Origin: Lachnospiraceae bacterium
GTDB taxonomy: Bacteria; Bacillota; Clostridia; Lachnospirales; Lachnospiraceae
Assembly: GCA_022793065.1 (NCBI GenBank)
Contig: JAAWCE010000053.1
Span: forward strand, 1-47,474
Direction: 5' to 3'
DNA length: 47,474 nt
The notes beneath the pieces were generated by a model. That model worked only from the letters and a program-made list of their open reading frames with translations. It did not search any database and was not told where the DNA came from. Of the stretch, positions 24,488 through 32,428 are shown piece by piece. The first letter of the stretch is position 1. Each line of letters opens with the position of its first letter. Made by a program: the position numbers and the translations under genes.

Positions 24488-25855
24488 TTGCAGGAATCAC
24501 TTGATATTCATGGTCATAAAGGGATGTTTGGAGGAGAGAAACGTGTCCGTCCATTCCCAGAGATTTTAAAAGAAGTGCAGGAGCATATGACAAAGACTTA
24601 TGCGGCTATACTGAAGAATGATTCTGATATCAGTTATGAACTGGTGAAATCATACATACAAAAATATCTTGAAGATAATCTTCTGTGTGTGGAGGGAATG
24701 GAGCAGGAGGAATTATGTGAGTTGATTTATGGGGAAATGACTGGCTTCTCATTTCTTACTAAATATTTGTACAGGGACGATGTGGAAGAAATCAATATTA
24801 ATCAATGGAAAGATGTGAAAGTGACGTATTCGGACGGGGCAATTTTACCTTGTAAGGAGCATTTTAATTCACCACAGCACGCTGTTGACGTAATCCGGAG
24901 AATGTTGCATAATTCCGGCATGATATTTGACAGCGCACAGACCATTGTGGTAGGGCATCTTTCTAACAAAATCCGCATTACGGTTATGGGAGACGGAGTA
25001 ATTGATAAGGACAAAGGACTATCTGCATCCATTCGTATTGTGAATCCTAAGAAATTGACCAAAGAGCAATTTGTGGAATATGGAACGGCAACAGAGGAAA
25101 TGTTGGATTTGCTTTCGGCCTGTTACTGTCATGGTATATCCATGTGTATTACAGGAGCTACTTCTAGTGGGAAAACTACCTTGATGAGTTGGATATTGGG
25201 ACAGGTGCCATATCACAAACGCATTGTCACATTGGAGCAGGGGTGCCGAGAGTTTGATTTGACAGCAGAAGACGAACAGGGCAATGTGTTGAATAATGTG
25301 GTGCATCTTGTGACCAGATTTTCGGATGATCCAAAGCAAAATATTACTCTTGTAAAACTGTTGGAAACTACCTTAACCATTAATCCGGACTGTGTTGCGG
25401 TGGCGGAGATGAAAGGGGCGGAGAGTATGCAGGCGATTAATGCGGCCAATACGGGACATTCCGTGATTACAACCATTCATGCCAATTCTTGTGCGGATAC
25501 TTATTATCGGATGGTTACATTGTGTAAACAATCCTATGATATGGATGATTCTACTTTGATGGGGTTAGCGACAAAGGCATTTCCAATCGTGGCTTTTGCA
25601 AAGAAATTGGAAGATAACAGCCGTAGAATTATGGAGATATCCGAGTGTGAATATCTGCCTGGGGAAGGTGGGCAGAGGATGCGCACGCTGTTTCGGTTCC
25701 ATATCACAGATAACCGGAACGTGGATGGCAAGGCGGAGATTGTGGGGCATTATGAGAAAGTAGAGCCGCCTTCGGAGGGACTTTTGAAACGTTTGAGAGA
25801 AAATGGAATGTCATTCAAGGCACAGGAACAGATATTTGGATTGACGAAAGAATGA
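24488..25855 (+). CDS. cpaF: CpaF/TadA secretion ATPase
   Basis: A 455-residue type II/IV secretion ATPase that would power pilus assembly. An N-terminal helical domain precedes the core with Walker A GATSSGKTT at 223, the Asp/His-box region (TLEQGCREFDL, SDDPKQNITLVKLL), Walker B-like VAVAEMKG and the C-terminal motif GHSVITTIHANS. TTG 24488 is chosen because aaggggg lies eight bases upstream; ATG 24470 precedes that site. It is followed at once by tadB and tadC. Confidence 0.93.
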   Translation: MQESLDIHGHKGMFGGEKRVRPFPEILKEVQEHMTKTYAAILKNDSDISYELVKSYIQKYLEDNLLCVEGMEQEELCELIYGEMTGFSFLTKYLYRDDVEEININQWKDVKVTYSDGAILPCKEHFNSPQHAVDVIRRMLHNSGMIFDSAQTIVVGHLSNKIRITVMGDGVIDKDKGLSASIRIVNPKKLTKEQFVEYGTATEEMLDLLSACYCHGISMCITGATSSGKTTLMSWILGQVPYHKRIVTLEQGCREFDLTAEDEQGNVLNNVVHLVTRFSDDPKQNITLVKLLETTLTINPDCVAVAEMKGAESMQAINAANTGHSVITTIHANSCADTYYRMVTLCKQSYDMDDSTLMGLATKAFPIVAFAKKLEDNSRRIMEISECEYLPGEGGQRMRTLFRFHITDNRNVDGKAEIVGHYEKVEPPSEGLLKRLRENGMSFKAQEQIFGLTKE

Positions 25856-25873
25856 AACGGAGGAAATCAGCCA

Positions 25874-26806
25874 ATGACAATATTGATAATAACAGCGTTT
25901 GTACTGGCGGTAACAGGAAGTTTTCTTTTGCTTCGGTTATCACCTTTTGTTTTTCTGGAGGGGCTGGCGGTGTTCTTAAGACCTAAAAGACAGTCCATAA
26001 AAAGCAGGATAAATCAAGTACGGAAAGAGAAGCGCCCCAAAGGGCTGAAATTATTGTTTCTGGAGACAAAGGAGATATTGAGGGTAACTGGAAAAAGCGG
26101 CAAGTTTTCCCTGTTATGTGTACTGTCCATGATAATGTTTATGGTAGGAGTTTTGATGGCGCTTTCAATGAAAAATACGTATATGATTCCGGTTCTGGCG
26201 GTAGGGTTTGCTTTACTACCGTTTTATTATGTAAAATTTGCGGCGGGACGGTATAAGAGACAGATTAGTATGGAGTTGGAAACAGCGCTTTCTATTATTA
26301 CCACCAGTTATCTAAGGGGTAAAAATACCATTATTCGGGCCATTGAAGAGAATCAACCATATTTAAACCCACCTGTGGCAGAGGTCTTTCGCCATTTCTT
26401 ATTGCAGACCAAATTAATTCATTCTGATTTGAAGAAGGCGTTGCAACAGATGAAACCAGGGATTGACAATGGGGTTTTTCACGAGTGGGTGGATGCGGTG
26501 GTTGCTTGCCAGGATGATTATAATTTAAAATCCACATTGCCGTCCATTGTAGCAAAGTTGTCAGATATGCGTGTGGTATCAGCGGAATTAGACTTGATTT
26601 TGATGGAGCCGGTGAAAGAGTATATCACCATGGTAGTGTTGCTTTTGGGAAGTATTCCTCTTATGTATTTTTTAAATGTGGAATGGTATGAAACACTTAT
26701 GTTTACTGAATTTGGTAAAATCTTGCTGGCCATTTGTGGAATGGTGATATTTATTTCTGTTGCAGCGGTGGTTAGGCATACACGGCCTATTGAGTATAAG
26801 AGGTAG
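25874..26806 (+). CDS. tadB: TadB-like inner-membrane pilus protein
   Basis: 310 residues with N-terminal hydrophobic helices, a central GspF/T2SF-type helical domain (residues about 135-240) and two C-terminal membrane helices. This is the TadB layout. With TadC it forms the membrane platform on which the CpaF ATPase acts. A ribosome site (ggagg) precedes the ATG, and the gene is 13 bases from tadC. Confidence 0.82.
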   Translation: MTILIITAFVLAVTGSFLLLRLSPFVFLEGLAVFLRPKRQSIKSRINQVRKEKRPKGLKLLFLETKEILRVTGKSGKFSLLCVLSMIMFMVGVLMALSMKNTYMIPVLAVGFALLPFYYVKFAAGRYKRQISMELETALSIITTSYLRGKNTIIRAIEENQPYLNPPVAEVFRHFLLQTKLIHSDLKKALQQMKPGIDNGVFHEWVDAVVACQDDYNLKSTLPSIVAKLSDMRVVSAELDLILMEPVKEYITMVVLLLGSIPLMYFLNVEWYETLMFTEFGKILLAICGMVIFISVAAVVRHTRPIEYKR

Positions 26807-26819
26807 GGAGGCTTAGGAA

Positions 26820-27695
26820 ATGCACCATTTGATTTTATTATTCTTTGGGATGTTTTTGGCAATGGGAATCTATTTGATTCTGGCAGCAGTATTACATGTA
26901 CCCACATATCAGGCGGCAAAGGCGGCGCTAAATGCTATTAAGAAGAATAAAAAACAAGTAAAAAATTTCGATGCGATATTGATGGAATTGGCCGTCAAGC
27001 TGTCAAAGGTATTACCTATGGATGAATATAGGAATAGGAAACTAACTGCCGCATTGAAATCAGCGGAAATTCCATTGACAGCAGAACAATATATTTCTCT
27101 TGCAGTGGTAAAAGCAGGAATGGCGTTAGTGTGCGCAGTACCTTGTCTGTTTATTGCTCCTATCATTTCTCCTGTTTTTATGATTGTGGGAATGGGAATT
27201 TATTTTTCAGAAAGCAGTAAGGCAGAAAAGAAAACCAGGGTAAGGCGAGAAGAAATTGAATTTGAACTACCTCGGTTTGTGGCTACATTAACGCAGGAGC
27301 TACAGGCCAGCAGAGATGTGTTGTCAATGTTGGAAACTTATCAAAAAAATGCGGGTGCTGCTTTGAAAAACGAACTTGTGATTACGACAACGGATATGCG
27401 TACCGGGAATTTTGAAGGAGCGCTGGCTCGTTTTGAGGCAAGAGTATCCAGCGCAATGTTAAGTGATGTGGTAAGAGGTCTGATTGGGGTATTGCGAGGG
27501 GATGATGGCGTGGCGTTTTTCCGTATGTTGAGCCATGATATGAAGCAGATAGAACTTCAACGGTTGAAAAAACTGGCGTTGGAACGTCCTCCTAAAATAC
27601 GAAAATATTCGTTTATGCTGTTGGGATGTATGCTTTTGTTATATATGGGTGTGATGGGGTATCAGATTCTCGGCACTATGTCGGATATGTTTTAG
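26820..27695 (+). CDS. tadC: TadC-like inner-membrane pilus protein
   Basis: 291 residues with an N-terminal helix, a middle pair of helices (residues about 98-125), a T2SF-like domain including ELPRFVATLTQELQ and a C-terminal membrane helix. It is the partner of the preceding TadB-like protein and follows it in the same order as in classical tad loci. Confidence 0.82.
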   Translation: MHHLILLFFGMFLAMGIYLILAAVLHVPTYQAAKAALNAIKKNKKQVKNFDAILMELAVKLSKVLPMDEYRNRKLTAALKSAEIPLTAEQYISLAVVKAGMALVCAVPCLFIAPIISPVFMIVGMGIYFSESSKAEKKTRVRREEIEFELPRFVATLTQELQASRDVLSMLETYQKNAGAALKNELVITTTDMRTGNFEGALARFEARVSSAMLSDVVRGLIGVLRGDDGVAFFRMLSHDMKQIELQRLKKLALERPPKIRKYSFMLLGCMLLLYMGVMGYQILGTMSDMF

Positions 27696-27710
27696 GCAGG
27701 AGGTGGTATT

Positions 27711-28112
27711 TTGTTGAAAAGGATTTTAAATTCCAAGAAAGGTGAGGGATATATTGACATTGCGGTGGGAGTTCTCTGTCTGATGCTGGTGGTGGCAATG
27801 GCGGCGCAGTTTATGCCTGTGTTTGTGAAGAAGCAGCAGCTTGATCTGTTTGCGGCGGAAATTATGCGAGAGGCAGAGATTACGGGAGGGACTAATGTAT
27901 CTTCACGAATTGATATGTTGCGAGGACAAACCGGTTTAAACCCTGATATTACATGGGAATGTGAGTATTACAGTGGGAACAGTGTACAGTTAAATGGCGA
28001 TATTACTGTTACATTGACAGATAGGGTGGATGTAGGATTTTTCACATTTGGTTCGTTTCCGATTGAAATACGGGCAAAAGCATCTGGCAAGTCAGAGGTG
28101 TATTATAAATGA
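27711..28112 (+). CDS. DUF4320 / TadE-like pseudopilin
   Basis: A 133-residue protein with a short basic leader, GEGYID immediately before a hydrophobic helix (residues about 16-36), and a soluble beta-rich C-terminus. This matches DUF4320 and the TadE type of minor pilin. The motif mirrors that of the DUF6133 protein at 18679. TTG 27711 (or TTG 27714) follows aggagg. No AUG is available nearby. Confidence 0.8.
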   Translation: MLKRILNSKKGEGYIDIAVGVLCLMLVVAMAAQFMPVFVKKQQLDLFAAEIMREAEITGGTNVSSRIDMLRGQTGLNPDITWECEYYSGNSVQLNGDITVTLTDRVDVGFFTFGSFPIEIRAKASGKSEVYYK

Positions 28113-28118
28113 CAGATG

Positions 28119-28163
28119 CGGAACAAGTTCTCGCAAGCGAGACAAATTGCCATAAATGGCAAT
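28119..28163. repeat. Leader with two perfect hairpins
   Basis: CGGAACAAGTT (28119-28129) is followed by stems 28129-28134/28137-28142 and 28146-28152/28157-28163. The layout matches the start of the array at 9652, which also begins with CGGAAYAAGTT. Confidence 0.55.
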
Positions 28164-28232
28164 CGGAATAGTTTAGATAAGAAATGGCAAGAGAAAATGC
28201 AATGCAGTTTTGGAACTAAGCTAGGAGGTGGC

Positions 28233-28772
28233 ATGATAAGGCAAAATAAGATATTACGGGACAAAAGAGGGGCTTCCAGTCCCATGACAATTGCGTTGGT
28301 GTTGGGATTGCTGCTATTCATTTGTGCTATATGGGAGTTTTTCCGGCTGGGGATTATTGTGCAGGGGGTGAGGGAGGGACTTCAAGAAGCTGTTATTGCC
28401 GTAGTGGTGTCAAATTATGATGATACCTACAACGGACTGCGAGAGGGGTATTCCGGCGGTTATCGGAGGGAAGATGACCAATGGGTTGAAATGATAGATT
28501 ATGATGATGTTTATAGGCGGCTGGATAGATTGCTGGGCACACAGGAGGAAGGGGAGTATCATGTGAAGGTACGTGATGGTGGTTTTGAGTACAGAATTTC
28601 AGGGCTTGTATTTGAAATTGAGAATGTGCCTTTGACACCTGGCAATGCAGAACAAAATTTTCAGGCGGATATCAGGATTCAAATGGAAATTCCATTGTCG
28701 TTTGGGTGGGAGCTGGTACCGCCGCTAATCATGGAAGTACGAACAAAAGCAGCCTATATGCCCAAATTCTAG
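28233..28772 (+). CDS. TadE/TadF-like pseudopilin
   Basis: A 179-residue protein with a basic leader (ILRDKRGASSP), a single N-terminal hydrophobic helix (residues about 17-36) and a larger outer domain. This is the TadE/TadF layout of minor pilins that prime pilus assembly. The glycine before the helix is present but the acidic +5 residue is not, so processing is uncertain. ATG 28233 has aggagg; the frame is open back to 28116, but that part is the hairpin leader. Confidence 0.75.
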   Translation: MIRQNKILRDKRGASSPMTIALVLGLLLFICAIWEFFRLGIIVQGVREGLQEAVIAVVVSNYDDTYNGLREGYSGGYRREDDQWVEMIDYDDVYRRLDRLLGTQEEGEYHVKVRDGGFEYRISGLVFEIENVPLTPGNAEQNFQADIRIQMEIPLSFGWELVPPLIMEVRTKAAYMPKF

Positions 28773-28859
28773 GCCCCTTGTATGCTTTCTTATGATTTGC
28801 GTTACGTTATAAAGGATAACAAATTTTAACAAAAGTGATGACAGAATTGTCTAAATGCC

Positions 28860-28888
28860 TGGACTAGAAGAATATTTCAGGTTATAAT
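28860..28888 (+). promoter_or_regulatory. Predicted internal promoter
   Basis: TGGACT (28860-28865), a 17-base spacer and a perfect TATAAT (28883-28888) lie in the 250-base gap before the DUF6550 gene. This could give that gene independent expression. No terminator is seen directly after 28772. Confidence 0.5.
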
Positions 28889-29024
28889 AAAGATGGGTAA
28901 AGAAATATGGGTAAATAGGGCTGAACTGGAAGGAGTATTGTGGTATATTTCCGTGGGCAGTGAGCCGGAAAATACTGCAATCATGAACTGCTGTTTATGC
29001 AAAGAAGAAAGGGAGGTCCGATGT

Positions 29025-29723
29025 ATGGAGAAACGTTATAATAAAAGGAAATATATTGTCATTATTTTATTGTCTGTAATTGCAGTGGGGCTTTGTGGTG
29101 GTCTGTTTTGGTATTTGGGAAGGAGAGATACGGAGAACTCAGTAGTAGCAGATTCAGGGAATATAGGGAATGGAGAACCAGGTTTCCAGGATGGAACATC
29201 CAGACAGGGAGACGAAGTAAAAGAAGCAACCGATCAACAGACAGAAGTATCGGCTGAAGGTTTGGGAATGGTAAGTGAAGGCAGTGCGGAGGCAAAGGGC
29301 AGTTTGCCAGAAAATGGAGAAGCAACTGATGACCAAGAGAGCGGTCAGAAGGATACAGAGCCGAAAGATGAAACGTCCGGCATCCAGGGAGTGTCACAGA
29401 ACGGAGGTATGGAGCCTGAAAGTAAACCGTCCGGCAGTCCGGAAAGTGGACAAGGAGGGGATGGTAAATCTGAACCTGATGGAGGGATGAATTTGGAACA
29501 ATCTCAGGAGCCGCCTGTTGAACAGGAAAACGGTGAGCCAAAGGAACACAATCCCCAACCGGAACAGTCCCAACAAGGTACAGGCAATCCACAAGGTGGG
29601 GAAAAGAGATCGGATGGCGCAATATATGTACCGGGATTTGGCTGGATTGAGGACAGTGGGGAGGCAAACTCTACAACAGTGGCACCAAATGCAGGAACGG
29701 GGGATGCTGTAGGAGATATGTAA
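29025..29723 (+). CDS. DUF6550 surface protein
   Basis: A 232-residue protein with one N-terminal membrane helix (residues about 9-30) and a long low-complexity region rich in Glu, Gln, Gly, Ser and Pro, ending with YVPGFGWIED, the mark of DUF6550 as I remember it. It probably spans the cell wall as a flexible stalk. ATG 29025 lies eight bases after gggagg; the open frame back to 28893 has no ribosome site and crosses poorly coding sequence. A terminator follows. Confidence 0.75.
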   Translation: MEKRYNKRKYIVIILLSVIAVGLCGGLFWYLGRRDTENSVVADSGNIGNGEPGFQDGTSRQGDEVKEATDQQTEVSAEGLGMVSEGSAEAKGSLPENGEATDDQESGQKDTEPKDETSGIQGVSQNGGMEPESKPSGSPESGQGGDGKSEPDGGMNLEQSQEPPVEQENGEPKEHNPQPEQSQQGTGNPQGGEKRSDGAIYVPGFGWIEDSGEANSTTVAPNAGTGDAVGDM

Positions 29724-29740
29724 ATGTAATATATGATTGG

Positions 29741-29771
29741 GCGGATATGGCTGGAGCTGTATCCGCTTTTT
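29741..29771 (+). terminator. Rho-independent terminator after the Tad block
   Basis: GCGGATA (29741-29747) pairs with TATCCGC (29760-29766), with an inner GCT/AGC pair, followed by TTTTT. It marks the end of the transcript carrying the Tad-like genes. Confidence 0.75.
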
Positions 29772-29798
29772 GTGCGTCAATGCGATGTTAAGAGGAAG

Positions 29799-29849
29799 GT
29801 CTCGGAACGAAGTGGTATCCAGGTGCGGAGACAGAACTATAATAAGGAG
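29799..29849 (+). promoter_or_regulatory. Structured leader of the secreted-protein gene
   Basis: ggtctcggaacg ... gtgcggagacagaac: GTCTC (29799-29803) pairs with GAGAC (29828-29832). The 3' part repeats the leader of the cpaE-like gene at 23501-23519 with a few substitutions. No clear -35 is seen. Confidence 0.5.
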
Positions 29850-29858
29850 AGTGTAAGA

Positions 29859-31571
29859 ATGAAGAAAGTGTTATGTGCATTGCTGTGTGTGGCAATGTTT
29901 TTTTCTTTTTCGAGAGTAGCATATGCGGACGGTACACCCAATATTGACAGCGGAGGCGGCGGTATGGGACAGGGGACAGCAAATAACTCCTGGGCTCCCG
30001 GACGGGATGGAGTGAGGGTGACTGTAGTGAGGGACAGTGACAATACACCAATATCATTGCCCTTTGATTTCTCAAACGGAACCAATGGTGATGTGGCAAT
30101 TCATTTTAGGTATGGCAATAAAATTGGATATCGGGAAGGAAACTCTCTGGCACCGATGCAGAATGGTTACTCCTGTATTGTTCCCACAAACCCTATGCCC
30201 AGGATTATCAGCACAGGAAGCAGTCCGGCCAGTATTGCGGCAATTAGGGATTATTTTTGCCGGGAGGGAACCATGCGAGATATTGCGTTGACATCAGGTA
30301 TTGCATATGAAGATTTAATTGGGGGTGACTACAAGGTATTGCTGGAACCCATTGCGTATTTTTTGTATGAGGGTGTGATGTTTGCCATGACAGCTACAGA
30401 AGCGGCTTTGTACAATAAACAGGTAATGAATGGGCTTCGGGGAAAGATGAATTCTCTTACCCATAAAAACTTGCCCCTTGCCATGTTTCTTGAGGTGTCG
30501 GACCTGGGCTTTCCAGCATGGGGAGGTTCTACTGTACAGGCGCAGAGTGATGATATAATTGTAGCCAGTCTGGGACTGGGAATTGTCCGTTTCGCTGATC
30601 CAGACCCGGAGCAAGAGGACGGAGTTGTTGTGTACCGGTGTGGTACGGAAGTGATTACTTCAGTGTTATTGTCAACCAATGAGGATAAAGACCCTGATAA
30701 TTCAGCTTATGCAACTTTTAAGATAGGGGAAACAGAATATTCCCATAAAGATATTTATATACCAAAGAAAGAATCTCAACTTGCATGGATTAAATGGAGG
30801 ACGCCAGAACAGCCATGTAGCATAAAAATTACTGTGGAGAGCAACTGTACTCTGGACAGAAGTGAAATTGTGGCGAAAGTGGTGGATATGAACAGCAATC
30901 CGCCGCCAGACCCACAGGCAAATGACCGTTATGACGGTTTTACTATTCCAGCTATTCCAGATAATCAGGACGTCACAAGCTTAACCTGGGGTGAATGGAA
31001 GTGTAAATGGCATGAGAATAAAGTGTGGCATGATGTGGGAGAAGCCTGTGAAATAGATGGTGACGGGATAGGGGCAGTGGAGGCATACTTCTGTGATCAT
31101 GGATGGTGGGAATATGAATGGGCATCATATTCTGCAAGTGTTAGCGCAGCATTATCCACTGCACCAGACGAAAAAAATCCAACAGCATCGGGTAAGACTA
31201 TGAAAAGCGGATATGGGCTGTGTGCCAATGTTGACGTAAATGTTTATTCCACTGCACCAGGAGATCATATTACTCAAGCGCAAAATGTAGTGGCTTATTT
31301 CCCAGAGTTTTCTTATAGAACTTACTGGAGACTTCTGGAAAGAGTAACAACAGAATATGATGATTCTTTTGTGTTTCGGGAAAATCCATATAGTACATAT
31401 GAACGCCGGGTTCATTTTTCACCGGTTTGGTTCCCTGATGGGCAGTATGTGACATACATGGAAGTATTGGATGCCTGGACTCCGGCCGGAATGCTTCGGA
31501 TGTATCTTACGGATATAATGACAATACAGGATTCATTATTTGATGACTGGCATATTCGGCCTGTGAAATAG
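29859..31571 (+). CDS. Large secreted protein of the transfer locus
   Basis: A 570-residue protein with a clear signal peptide (MKKVLCALLCVAMFFSF..., cleavage after about residue 23 at AYA-DG) and no other membrane helix or sortase signal. The mature part starts with a glycine-rich segment and is rich in Trp and Tyr toward the C-terminus, with acidic linkers near 250 and 340. I do not recognise the fold. Position between the Tad block and the VirB4 genes suggests an extracellular part of the mating apparatus, such as a tip or adhesin. Confidence 0.72.
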   Translation: MKKVLCALLCVAMFFSFSRVAYADGTPNIDSGGGGMGQGTANNSWAPGRDGVRVTVVRDSDNTPISLPFDFSNGTNGDVAIHFRYGNKIGYREGNSLAPMQNGYSCIVPTNPMPRIISTGSSPASIAAIRDYFCREGTMRDIALTSGIAYEDLIGGDYKVLLEPIAYFLYEGVMFAMTATEAALYNKQVMNGLRGKMNSLTHKNLPLAMFLEVSDLGFPAWGGSTVQAQSDDIIVASLGLGIVRFADPDPEQEDGVVVYRCGTEVITSVLLSTNEDKDPDNSAYATFKIGETEYSHKDIYIPKKESQLAWIKWRTPEQPCSIKITVESNCTLDRSEIVAKVVDMNSNPPPDPQANDRYDGFTIPAIPDNQDVTSLTWGEWKCKWHENKVWHDVGEACEIDGDGIGAVEAYFCDHGWWEYEWASYSASVSAALSTAPDEKNPTASGKTMKSGYGLCANVDVNVYSTAPGDHITQAQNVVAYFPEFSYRTYWRLLERVTTEYDDSFVFRENPYSTYERRVHFSPVWFPDGQYVTYMEVLDAWTPAGMLRMYLTDIMTIQDSLFDDWHIRPVK

Positions 31572-31629
31572 GAAATGTGTAGGGTTGGTAAAATGAATTT
31601 GCTCGTGAAATCGAGAGGAAAGAGCGGAT

Positions 31630-32331
31630 ATGGAAGGATTGATATTTCGGATTATAATGTTGGCCGTCACTGTTACAGGGGGCGGCCTTGTACTTTGGGT
31701 GTTGACAAGAGGAAGGGAAAAGTATGGGAGGAAAAGAGCTTCTTCCACATTGTTGACGGCACAGGAATTTATTAATGTACAGGATATTAAAAAAGGATTT
31801 CTTTATACGATGGATGGTTTTGTTTTGTCGTTTGTGCGTATCCATTCTATGAGTATTGACTTATACAGTAAAACAGAAAAGAGAAATATGATTCATCTGC
31901 TTACGGCAGAATTGTCCGAGGTACAATATCCCTTTAAGTTTATTGCGGTTAGCAGGCCGGTAGATATTTCTCCTGTTATTGAAGATATGCAGAGCATGTT
32001 GAAGGATGCGGAGGATAAGCGAAAGGAACTGCTTAGACAGGAGATTTTGCAAATGTCTGGCTATGCCCTGTCTGGTGAGATTGTAGAAAGGCAGTTTTAT
32101 GTGTCTTTGTGGGAAAAGGCGGAAGAAGAGGGAATAGGATATGCAGAAGGGGAGCTGTCCAAACGGGCAGCTTTGCTTGCCGAGAAATTTTCCGGATGCG
32201 GTATTCCCTGTGAGGTATTGGGAGAAAAGGAGATTGTGAGGCTGTTGAACCTAGTGCATAATCCGTCTTATATCCATTTGGAAGACACAGATTATTCGGC
32301 AACGATACCAATGTTGAAATCAGGTTATTAA
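31630..32331 (+). CDS. VirB4 N-terminal-like transfer protein (split VirB4)
   Basis: A 233-residue protein with one N-terminal membrane helix (residues about 5-25), then a domain with TMDGFVLSFVRI, LTAELSEVQYPFKFIAVSRP and ERQFYVSLWEK. I associate this pattern with the N-terminal part of VirB4/TraC-like proteins encoded as a separate gene in many Firmicutes elements. No Walker motifs are present, as expected. It ends about 100 bases before the VirB4 ATPase gene. Confidence 0.72.
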   Translation: MEGLIFRIIMLAVTVTGGGLVLWVLTRGREKYGRKRASSTLLTAQEFINVQDIKKGFLYTMDGFVLSFVRIHSMSIDLYSKTEKRNMIHLLTAELSEVQYPFKFIAVSRPVDISPVIEDMQSMLKDAEDKRKELLRQEILQMSGYALSGEIVERQFYVSLWEKAEEEGIGYAEGELSKRAALLAEKFSGCGIPCEVLGEKEIVRLLNLVHNPSYIHLEDTDYSATIPMLKSGY

Positions 32332-32428
32332 AACATTATCCGCTCCAAAGTAAGGATGCGGAGTACGGATGGGAGTGGGCGAGCAAGGGATGGGGTGCCT
32401 CTTATTGTGAATGGAAGGAGAGCAAGTT

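Noticed and set aside
28893..29024. N-terminal extension of the DUF6550 protein
   Set aside because: It would place more than 40 non-hydrophobic residues before a typical N-terminal membrane helix, and it lacks a ribosome site. ATG 29025 has a good one.
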